A program made the translations under genes and the position numbers. The notes under the pieces were generated by a model, which had not been told where the DNA came from, searched no databases, and saw only the letters and a list, made by a program, of their open reading frames with translations. From DASXTS01 sp036402215 (lineage in GTDB: Bacteria; Actinomycetota; Actinomycetes; Mycobacteriales; Pseudonocardiaceae), in the NCBI GenBank assembly GCA_036402215.1, contig DASWTI010000266.1, positions 1 to 24,366 of the forward strand: 24,366 nt of DNA. The letters run 5' to 3'. The stretch's first letter is position 1; each line of letters begins with the position of its first letter. This document shows, piece by piece, positions 9,001 through 13,364 of the stretch.

Positions 9001-10513
9001 TGCGCGCGCCGTACTGGCCGCTGGTGCCGGCCGCGGCCGCGCTCTGCGGGTCCAGGTCCACCGGCTGCGCCGGGGCGTCCTTGCGCATGGCCAGCGTGAT
9101 CGCCAGCTTGGCGTCGTCAGCGTCCCAGGTGACGCCCTCCAGCTCGTTGCCGGCGAACTCGGCGAGCTTGCGCAGCAGGTCCTGCAACGAGGTGAACGTC
9201 GGCTGCCCGGCCTGCGCCGGGTCGGTGACGCCGTCCACGAAGCCCGGCTGACCGGGCGCGGGCACGGTGTTGGCCGCCAGGAAGTCCTTGAGCACCGCGT
9301 TGACCGCGATGGCGTCGGCCAGCGTGCCCTTGAGGAACGGCAGGTCCAGGTCACCGACGGCCGGCAGCGGCCCGTCACCGTCCGGGTCCACCTTGGCCTT
9401 CTGCACCGCCGTGATGGCCGCGACGACCTGCGCGATGCCCTCCGCCAGGTCCTGCAGGCCCATGTTCTGGAACCGGCCGACGGTGCCTGCGAGATCGGGC
9501 GCGCTCACCGTCGGCGCACCGGTGCCGATGTCCGGCCAGTCGACGTCCACGGTGGCGCTGATGCTCGACGGCAGCTCCAGGCCGGGAATGCCGGACGCCG
9601 CCGCGCCGAGCTGGAAGGTGGCGTCCACCGAGCCGCGGTTGTCCGGGTCCGACTCGTCGATCGGCCGCGAGCCCTGCGGGTCCAGGCCGGCCTCGACCAG
9701 CCCGGCCAGGCTGCCCGGCTTCGACAACTCACCCGTCGCGCCGAAGGCGAGCCGCCCGTCGCCGTCCGGGTCGCTCACCGTCGCCACCAGGTGCGCGTCG
9801 GCGTTCAGGTCCGAGCCGTTGAGCGTGACGCCCAGGATGCCGATCGACGCGGTGGCCGTCGCGGAGTCCATCGTGGCCCGCGCGTCCACGTCCAGCCGCG
9901 GGGTGTTCGCGTCGCGCACCACGTACACCTGCTCGGTGGCCCCGGTCCAGACCACGCTGATCGCCAGCCGGGCCTTCAGCGCCACCGTGGCGCCGTCGGC
10001 CACGCTCAGCTCGACCTTCGGCTCGGCGTTGCTGATCCGCAGGTCCTGCGCCGTCGCGGTCTTCTCCACGGTGACCGTGATGTTCAGCCGCTTCCCGCCG
10101 CCGTCCACGTCGTCCACCGTCGTCGTCAGCCGGCCCGTGCGGTCCCCGTCGATCGTGATGTCGCGGTCCACCGCCAGGTCACCGAAGTCGGTGGCATCGG
10201 CCAACTCGTCGGCCACCGCCTGACGGAACAGGTCGGTGAAGCCGAGCAGGCCGCCCGGGCTGGCCTGGACCAGCGGCAGCGGCTCCCCCAGCCTGCCGAC
10301 CGCGCCCAGGCCGGACGTCCAGTCGGACAGGGTGTCCGGCCCTGGGCCGAGGAGTTGCAGGAGATCCGCCACCCCGTTGTCCGGGGCGGCGTCCGCGCTG
10401 CGCGGCGTGACGGTCTGGGTGACCGCCACCATCGCCAGGGCGGTCAGCAGGATGACGAACGCGCGCCACACGGTGCGGTGGCGGGCACGGCGAGACCAGC
10501 GGCGGAACAACAC
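35..10513 (-). CDS. Giant secreted RTX-like calcium-binding-repeat protein (3492 aa)
   Basis: A very large exported protein. Residues 1-42 form a Sec-type signal peptide: an Arg-rich N-region, a hydrophobic core at about 18-31, and probable cleavage after Ala-Asp-Ala (40-42). Residues about 43-2150 are a long, mostly beta-type stalk that I cannot assign to a family. It contains a duplicated module of about 60 residues (about 505-559 and 855-918) and an FN3-like segment (about 1308-1400). From about 2160 to 3265 there are many glycine/aspartate nonapeptides of the GGxGxD type, the RTX calcium-binding beta-roll. The last 230 residues are a non-repeat cap with Cys residues and a few stray repeats. 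The start is GTG, with GAAGGGG 7 nt upstream. RTX proteins of Gram-negative bacteria use type I secretion; this one carries an N-terminal signal instead. A role in adhesion or as a surface protein is inference, and no enzymatic domain is visible. Confidence 0.9.
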   Translation of the reverse strand: MLFRRWSRRARHRTVWRAFVILLTALAMVAVTQTVTPRSADAAPDNGVADLLQLLGPGPDTLSDWTSGLGAVGRLGEPLPLVQASPGGLLGFTDLFRQAVADELADATDFGDLAVDRDITIDGDRTGRLTTTVDDVDGGGKRLNITVTVEKTATAQDLRISNAEPKVELSVADGATVALKARLAISVVWTGATEQVYVVRDANTPRLDVDARATMDSATATASIGILGVTLNGSDLNADAHLVATVSDPDGDGRLAFGATGELSKPGSLAGLVEAGLDPQGSRPIDESDPDNRGSVDATFQLGAAASGIPGLELPSSISATVDVDWPDIGTGAPTVSAPDLAGTVGRFQNMGLQDLAEGIAQVVAAITAVQKAKVDPDGDGPLPAVGDLDLPFLKGTLADAIAVNAVLKDFLAANTVPAPGQPGFVDGVTDPAQAGQPTFTSLQDLLRKLAEFAGNELEGVTWDADDAKLAITLAMRKDAPAQPVDLDPQSAAAAGTSGQYGARTLTVPGAGWTPNQWLGRRVTAGTAAGEVESNTADTITLKADWIGGRPDNSTPYVISGEDAHVGAVTLANRVDDGSGHGLVNANADQTFAKVTPSFAASLTLVLDLQDPRTGSDCVGFLGSTQACPFAVEEGQVRSVVESLPRASDRVLIRTGSPLFTADFPITTAVDLTANAGFVKVRLNGELKVCNSSLPANCSGGPATGHMLTVGLKDRGDLRLSEFFGALVDDPASLLDIDVNVRAHGALTVSLPGAEQFLPAGSTAAFTASWGDLVDPSTIALDTSDLSEIFRLDFDAADPQALFRVLIRTLQTLSAQLATTNTDAGSGVFDADIPGLGRSLRDLLLADESNGGAGVTFGANSLTDSTRASDNPFGPRLVGRTVVVGTQIGVIKEVSADGTTLVLTDAWQTVPAAGTPYALRSALDDAIDQLLAITPDNLQDAVALLNRTLGTESVKFRYLDVGGVGHVVLDVDWRRSYRAASPVRLALGEVGGANRTFAGAEASGTAQVDVDGRVKVGLAVPLVTSDGPVDGLSLKVLEDSSISVGAKAALTDGIVKGVVGPLSISLGNPTAGAPSAEKAQARADLGLALGKPGAAADTPVSFSAFVDALDVTFNADNGTVDCGEGLQTPLMVCGRLPLYLNNTGNADDWAPIGEFALRVPDSQNPADLIDLDDTLPGADAPRKELEIPADLATKLADAVLDFGNLGEGLDGYLARVEAAFRLASFQGKLPLIGDDLQQGADFIGRLRTTLRESVWADLPGAGRPVDTKAFEDFINTRLAAALDDVDIAAIGVTVRSSCLATLASAAAPAVEPTVADGAPTAQWEYRIVAVQGGDAVPGPATAVTGAATLGSGSSNALTWDAVEHATGYKVLRKGAADTAFQLVGTVTEPAFTDDGTATPAAYTPATTAPTLSPCPLEAVDGVFLEFTAQRGVVSANQGCVDAGAPKPCIGDSIPLDIGIPGLALRQGPAEDDRSDGITYDLGFALHFQLGLTKTDGFFVNTHDGWGTDDKARPELQVGLAFDLPDEMLAELAFIDISVRKATGEGHEPSRPLFAGAFQIDLKSTADEAGCFRGDEAACAADDSKRLAFADLGSRDLSTLFGVSLTGRFHLDWNLVAEVDSAFPGVRANFLLDWAFDNRAPDSAGAPTIEFRDVGINAGDFFEQLLGDVVKEMKRVTGPVQPIIDTLYAPIPVLSDLSRMAGGGDVTLISLAKAYSTLKDGPSLDFVDTIKAVVEFINRLPTCEAAVPDDCYVPLGSFRVSGAKALATSNSPATADTMYESQAPAQGGEVKQRLNDVNDNPAAAGKPVFGGPGVLSGDTGGDAEKAGFSFPILDNPASAFTLLMGGDVTLVEFDSGPLTLGFSWRQEFGPVYAPPPVFVTLAGSASVSLRIRAGLDTYGLRKAVESIRNGTKLTALDVLDGLFFKTVDDKGAPAPVVTLTGEIAAGAQVSVFIVKVGIEGGLRLTVGFFWNDPNDDGKFRVSEFLHAALSNPVCLFTMSGKLSLFLRLYVTIGFSIFKKTFKFTLADVTLLDFSVEPDCDPPPPVLGGTVGDTLIVFAGKFGGEDFRGDPTWDNTNESVERDTVKVISLHYAQTAADPQGTDAAFDGFAVVMLGERREYLDPALRRVLVDGTGYDRPMAVTLVGDGKQLTDETAGDSPAVFDKDAVVIGGTAGDIITAGRGLSYVDGRGGDDVIVTGDTGGAGSLAWVAGGPGSDSVTTGNGANLVAGDADLGTATSSRTVTHNAQDGGGTSSLTGVFDWERLADPTGRPGGDGQGDDSIAVGLGANTVYGNGGRDSIGVATDVPAGGAAAQPNLIVGGDGGDRITGGSNTDTIFTGVRLDLAHPDLTVDGQGSTDTESEVPNVVETGTGSDQVYGSTWIDLVTSGSRNDQGATIRGGGHEDVLLGGYGTDEVYGGPGDDHVIAEPADVGEELGRDPVFGPLRDVARRPLPAGVTSSAKLLVGGLGNDHLVGGDGPATMFGDRRIDAERCVAGAAVTSDPVAESTGPGDGDGHDTVLGGAGVDTLSAGGASDVAELGGGADLACGQQGDDTLRAGDGTDVLWGGSGGDSVFGDAGTDQVFGNADGDVLYGGADNDTVEGNDGSDWATGGAGDDVLYGGTRLAGRTDSGGDLLNGDEGVDRLVGDNGADGIPLDLDGATPAAGAGDTLFGGTGDDTAFGGLGPDAVNGGPDADHLEGNNDADTVHGDDGEDHVLGGSFQEAAPGTGRPDTGDALFGDGGADLLAGDNAVLTVVSDPAATTPVTRNRGFARGHAVTLLDLGLTPAAGVSGADLMSGGSGADVLYGQAGSDRVRGDGEDDHAEGGPGIDWIEGDGGADDLVGGSSTPLTGSSGGGDATGQPDGDDALWGGPGDDVALGDNGVLLRPAAGETPTRVTVRLATSGGVPVTPRVVRQYDLAALTAGRYGADRISGGSGVDLLWGQDGGDFLSGGGQADHLQGNGGADVLRGDLALTAASPDTTVVPLADPGWPGVASPIGDLEGTDTVAGQDDLIGGSSAPGFRDGGDTMQGDGADDVQLGDNGSLIRTVQGAAERVYAERYPAGAVPPDATVARTHDPDLPGPSTRFCTTAQATCEPVGAFGDDVLHGNAGNDGLWGQDGDDLLRGGTGDDDVHGELGADVLYGDEGSDALLGDRGGVVPEYLNADDVAADGFTVSLSSVPQESYTGFRAGAYDRRVDLRHDVDGDAFIGSGTSAAMPHDGITTGGDDRLRGGPGADNLHAGFGDDLANGDSGGDQVFGADGADVLWGGKGCDPVLDATTPDCLVNGVFDPASRGDGDRFVDHVFGGVGGTSAASNEGALGSDVLDFNPRGSYPANCVAGAWPQTLGSGAIDPCRWFEMTDKTNDAVTEADNQHHHGTDWIYGGWDRDVLQADQAANGPNPGDRLMDWNGTYNLFTHCNAAYGGFNDVRQHSPAMRTFLQQLAWASGAGQAASDATTAGTSAFREVAISYSEDIRDHAAGSAYPSTPGHFDQPVACSD
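730..4030 (-). repeat. RTX nonapeptide repeat block inside the giant gene
   Basis: This stretch encodes repeated GGxGxDxxx units, for example GGAGDDVLYGG and GGPGDDHV, corresponding to residues about 2160-3265. The units are degenerate and come in clusters separated by non-repeat inserts of about 20-60 residues, as is common in long actinobacterial RTX proteins. At DNA level it appears as frequent GTCGTC and GCCGCC strings on the plus strand. Each repeat pair is expected to bind Ca2+ in a beta-roll. The ends are approximate. Confidence 0.85.
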
Positions 10514-10547
10514 GTCGGGACCCCTTCTCGGCCGCGGGGGCCCCGAC
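10514..10547 (-). promoter_or_regulatory. Hairpin sequestering the RBS of the RTX gene
   Basis: On the minus-strand transcript the 34 nt just before the GTG start fold into an uninterrupted 11-bp stem, GUCGGGGCCCC pairing with GGGGUCCCGAC, including one G-U wobble, with a 12-nt loop. The Shine-Dalgarno stretch GAAGGGG (plus-strand 10521-10527) overlaps the 3' arm. Read as plus-strand RNA the wobble becomes an A-C mismatch, so the fold is stronger on the gene's own strand. The inferred role is translational control or damping of RTX synthesis. Confidence 0.55.
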
Positions 10548-10941
10548 TAACCCCCGCTGCGGACACCCGGACAGCCCGCACTCAGCGTCGTGCCGCTCCG
10601 TTGTGCGGAAACGATTACCGCGCCCTCGGCGGCGACGCTACGTGGTGGAGACCAGGTGGATTCGCGGCCACGGTACGCGCATGAAAGCCACCCCAACCAT
10701 CGGCCGACGGAGCGACGCACGGTGAGACGTCCTCACCTTCCGGAGCCCCTCCCCGCGCCGGCTTCTCGCCCCCACCAGCCGTTTCCGGTCGCAGGTCCCC
10801 ACGTCAAGCCCACACCCCAGTGACACCGCCGTAACTCACATGTCGCAGTCGCACCCCGCACAATTTCACCCTGTGTTTCTGCGTACTCCGCCGCTGCGGA
10901 GCCGCAGCCAGGCGCACCGCGCATGCCGCCGCCCGCCGGCG

Positions 10942-10977
10942 CGCCCGGCTCGGTGGTCGGCCCGCCCGGCTCGGTGG
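10942..10977. repeat. 15-bp direct repeat, period 21
   Basis: CGCCCGGCTCGGTGG occurs at 10942-10956 and again, identically, at 10963-10977, so the copies are 21 bp apart, about two helical turns. It could be a pair of binding sites for a regulator on one face of the DNA, or a chance GC-rich duplication. Confidence 0.5.
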
Positions 10978-11140
10978 CGGTCACGCCCGGTCGCCCGGCC
11001 GACCGCCGGGACCCGGGCACCCGATGGCGCCAGGTAATTTCCGCCCGCTTTCCACCACGAGCGCCGCTCAGGTGACGGACTCGGCCTAACAACAAATGCG
11101 AGCCACGCAGAACGAACCAGTGGCGCCGGAAACATGACCG

Positions 11141-11177
11141 GCCGGGCGCGAGGGAGATCAATTCAGATGCGCCCGGC
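11141..11177. promoter_or_regulatory. Inverted repeat upstream of the operon promoter (candidate operator)
   Basis: GCCGGGCGC at 11141-11149 is the exact reverse complement of GCGCCCGGC at 11169-11177, with a 19-nt A/T-richer spacer. The right arm ends 15 nt before a TTGACA box. This arrangement fits a dimeric activator or repressor site for the amidinotransferase-NRPS operon. No regulator gene is present in the window, so the binding protein is unknown. Confidence 0.4.
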
Positions 11178-11192
11178 AGCCCGTATGGAGCA

Positions 11193-11222
11193 TTGACACC
11201 CGGCCGGGACGATGGACATCAT
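11193..11222 (+). promoter_or_regulatory. Candidate sigma70-type promoter of the NRPS operon
   Basis: A perfect -35 box TTGACA lies at 11193-11198, followed 18 nt later by CATCAT at 11217-11222 (four of six matches to TATAAT). Transcription would start near 11229, giving a short leader that contains GAGG (11248-11251) and AGAGG (11254-11258) before the TTG start at 11262. The -35 is convincing and the -10 is only fair. Confidence 0.4.
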
Positions 11223-11261
11223 GCTGGTCGTGCCGCCAAGCAGCGATGAGGTAAGAGGAAC

Positions 11262-12383
11262 TTGACCGAATACGCGAACACTCGCGGCGGCGCACTCGCC
11301 TCAAGCTTTCCGGACCGCGCCGATCCGCCAGTGTCTTCTTACAACGAGTGGGATCCGCTGGAAGAGGTGATCGTCGGCATTATTGACGGCGCCACTTTCC
11401 CCGGATGGCACTTCTCACTTCAGCCGGTGCTGCCGCCCGGGCAGCACGAAACTTTTCAACGGCATGCCGGGAAGCCCTTTCCGGCCGAGCTGGTGGACGC
11501 CGCCCGCCGAGAGCTCGAGCAGTTCGTCCAGATCCTCGAGGGCGAGGGAGTGACGGTCCGGCGGCCGTCGCCGGTGCCGCAGGGACGGCCGTACTCCACC
11601 CTGGACTGGGCGAGCACCGGCATGTATGCCGCGATGCCCAGGGACGCGCTGCTCGTCGTCGGCGACGAGATCATCGAGTGCCCGATGGCCTGGCGCTCGC
11701 GCTACTTCGAGACACTGGCGTACCGCCCGCTGATCAAGGAGTACTTCCGCCGGGGAGCGCGGTGGAGCTCCGGACCGAAGCCGGAGCTGACCGACGAACT
11801 GTTCGACGCCGGCTGGACCGAACCCGGCGATCGCGGACCAGGCCGGCTCGTGGTCACGGAGTTCGAGCCGACGTTCGACGCCGCCGATTTCACTCGGTGC
11901 GGCCGGGACATCATCGCGCAGAAGAGCAACGTCACGAACGAATTCGGTATCGAGTGGCTGCGCAGGCACCTGGGCGACCGGTACCGTATCCACGTCTTCG
12001 AGTTCAACGACTCCCACCCCATGCACATCGACGCGACATTCGTGCCGATCGCTCCTGGCAAGTTGCTGGTTCATCCCGACCGGGTGCGGAAGGTGCCCTC
12101 GTTGTTCCGCGGATGGGACGTGTTGCGGGCCCCCGCGCCGGTCATCCCGGACGGCCACCCACTGTACCTGACCAGCAAGTGGCTGAACATGAACATTCTC
12201 ATGCTCGACGAGACCAGAGTGATCGTGGAACGCCAGGACGAGCCCATGATCGACGCCATGAAGAAATGGGATCTCACGCCCATCCTGTGCGACTTCCGCA
12301 ACTTCAACAGCTTCGGCGGATCGTTCCACTGCGCCACCCTGGACGTCCGCCGCCGCGGCGTACTCAGGTCGTACCTTGACTAG
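11262..12383 (+). CDS. Arginine:glycine-type amidinotransferase (373 aa)
   Basis: A PLP-independent amidinotransferase of the glycine/inosamine amidinotransferase family. These enzymes move the amidino group of L-arginine to an amine acceptor through a cysteine-amidino intermediate, releasing ornithine. The sequence resembles vertebrate AGAT closely over its whole length. The catalytic triad is visible as Asp206 (in FDAADF), His255 (in PMHIDATF) and Cys357 (in FHCATLDVRR), and the protein ends 16 residues after the Cys, as in human AGAT. At the position of human acceptor-loop Asn300 there is His252, while Met302 is kept as Met254, so the acceptor may be glycine or a related amine. Relatives include CyrA, SxtG and StrB1 of natural-product pathways. 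The start is TTG, with GAGG/AGAGG upstream; no ATG in this frame lies near. It is the first gene of the operon. Its 5' third uses more A/T at third positions than the downstream genes. Confidence 0.92.
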   Translation: MTEYANTRGGALASSFPDRADPPVSSYNEWDPLEEVIVGIIDGATFPGWHFSLQPVLPPGQHETFQRHAGKPFPAELVDAARRELEQFVQILEGEGVTVRRPSPVPQGRPYSTLDWASTGMYAAMPRDALLVVGDEIIECPMAWRSRYFETLAYRPLIKEYFRRGARWSSGPKPELTDELFDAGWTEPGDRGPGRLVVTEFEPTFDAADFTRCGRDIIAQKSNVTNEFGIEWLRRHLGDRYRIHVFEFNDSHPMHIDATFVPIAPGKLLVHPDRVRKVPSLFRGWDVLRAPAPVIPDGHPLYLTSKWLNMNILMLDETRVIVERQDEPMIDAMKKWDLTPILCDFRNFNSFGGSFHCATLDVRRRGVLRSYLD

Positions 12384-12395
12384 CCGGCCGGCGCC

Positions 12396-13364
12396 ATGAC
12401 CCTCTGGCGGAGAACCCCGCGCGACGCAATCCTCGTGACGTACAGCGTCGCCCAGTTCGCCGTCGTCCCGTGGCTGGCCACCGGCTGGAACACCTCGTCC
12501 ACGCCGGTCCGGGGCGCCGCGTTCACGCTGCTGGTGCTCCTGACGACGTACAACGTCGTCGTGGTGACCCACGTGTTCACCCACGTGCCGTGGTTCCGGA
12601 ACCCGGCGCTCAACGCCCTGGCCTCGATGGTGAACTCGGTGAACATCGGCCAGTCGGTCCAGGCGTACCAGCTGACACACGTGCGCAACCACCACCGGCA
12701 CAACAACGACCGCCCCGGGCCCGGCGGGGTCACCCGGGACACGTCGTCCACCTACCGCCGGGGCCGGGGCGGAGAACACGCCGGGCTCCTCCGCTACGCC
12801 CTCGGCGGCGCGCTCTCGTCCCTGGCCGGGCGGGGTGCCGAGATCCTGGCGGGGTACCGGCTGTGGCGGGTAGGACCACGGGAGCACCAGCTGCTCTCGC
12901 TGGCCACCCGCACGCCGCACCGCCGGCGCCGGGAGCTCAACCAGATCCGCCTGGACCGCGCGGCGCACTGCGGCTCGCTGGGCGTGTTCGCCGCGATCTC
13001 CTGGCAGTGGACCCTGCTGTGCTACCTACCGGCCTGGTTCCTGGCGCTGGCCCTGGTCAACGTGCAGAACTACTACCGGCACTACGGCGCCCGCCCCGGC
13101 GACCGGGCGGCGGACGCCGTCAGCCACTACGGCCGGCTCTACAACCTGCTGACCTTCAACGACGGCTACCACCAGGAGCACCACCTGCGGCCGAACGCGC
13201 ACTGGTCGGAGCTGCCGGCAGTGCGCGAGCGCCACCGGTGCGTCCTCGACGGCACCACCCGCGTCGTCAGCCCGGTGCCGGCGATGCTCGGGTTCCTTCA
13301 CCGCGACCGCCCGATGCTCCATCGCGCCGCGATCCCCGGTGCGCCGCCTGGAGGTGAGCTGTGA
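12396..13364 (+). CDS. Membrane di-iron fatty acid desaturase/hydroxylase-like protein (322 aa)
   Basis: A member of the membrane fatty-acid-desaturase superfamily, whose members use a histidine-bound di-iron centre to desaturate or hydroxylate acyl chains, carotenoids, alkanes or, in some biosynthetic clusters, small metabolites. The histidine boxes are H59xxxH63, H95xxxH99H100 (followed by H102) and H259xxH262H263, plus H229 in a Tyr-Tyr-Arg-His stretch. Hydrophobic segments at about 10-31, 39-62 and 190-225 fit a polytopic membrane protein. It starts 12 nt after the amidinotransferase stop with little recognisable RBS, suggesting coupled translation, and its stop overlaps the NRPS start (GTGA). 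The operon position argues for tailoring of the peptide, its acyl group or a building block rather than membrane lipid metabolism. The substrate is unknown. Confidence 0.85.
   Translation: MTLWRRTPRDAILVTYSVAQFAVVPWLATGWNTSSTPVRGAAFTLLVLLTTYNVVVVTHVFTHVPWFRNPALNALASMVNSVNIGQSVQAYQLTHVRNHHRHNNDRPGPGGVTRDTSSTYRRGRGGEHAGLLRYALGGALSSLAGRGAEILAGYRLWRVGPREHQLLSLATRTPHRRRRELNQIRLDRAAHCGSLGVFAAISWQWTLLCYLPAWFLALALVNVQNYYRHYGARPGDRAADAVSHYGRLYNLLTFNDGYHQEHHLRPNAHWSELPAVRERHRCVLDGTTRVVSPVPAMLGFLHRDRPMLHRAAIPGAPPGGEL

Larger units (their letters stand above)
10548..11261. other. Non-coding divergent region between RTX gene and NRPS operon
   Basis: About 700 nt lie between the divergent genes. Several open frames cross it (for example 10733-11161 minus and 10590-10823 plus), but none resembles a known protein or has a convincing RBS. 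The part from about 10800 rightward is visibly less G+C-rich than the flanking genes, as expected for a regulatory region. It contains a 15-bp direct repeat, a 9+9 bp inverted repeat and a candidate promoter, listed separately. I found no convincing promoter for the leftward RTX gene. Confidence 0.6.

Noticed and set aside
10459..10513. Arg-Arg-rich start of the RTX protein as a Tat signal
   Set aside because: The arginines do not form a proper S-R-R-x-F-L-K motif; a Sec signal with Ala-Asp-Ala cleavage fits better.
65..10684. A 3539-codon open frame on the plus strand, antisense to the RTX gene
   Set aside because: Its translation is Arg/Val/Ala/Gly-rich with no domain. It stays open because the true gene has G/C at most third positions and so yields few stops in this antisense frame. 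The RTX motifs and signal peptide are on the minus strand.
10733..11161. A 142-codon minus-strand frame in the intergenic region, with a short TEPG repeat
   Set aside because: No RBS or recognisable domain; it spans the direct repeat and ends at the inverted repeat, and its repeat simply reflects the 21-bp DNA repeat.
11212..11265. A 17-codon frame (ATG 11212) whose TGA overlaps the TTG start of the amidinotransferase, a possible leader peptide
   Set aside because: No Shine-Dalgarno sequence, and its ATG lies upstream of the predicted transcription start near 11229.
11415..12968. A 517-codon minus-strand frame across the amidinotransferase and desaturase genes
   Set aside because: Antisense shadow; the catalytic motifs of both enzymes are on the plus strand.
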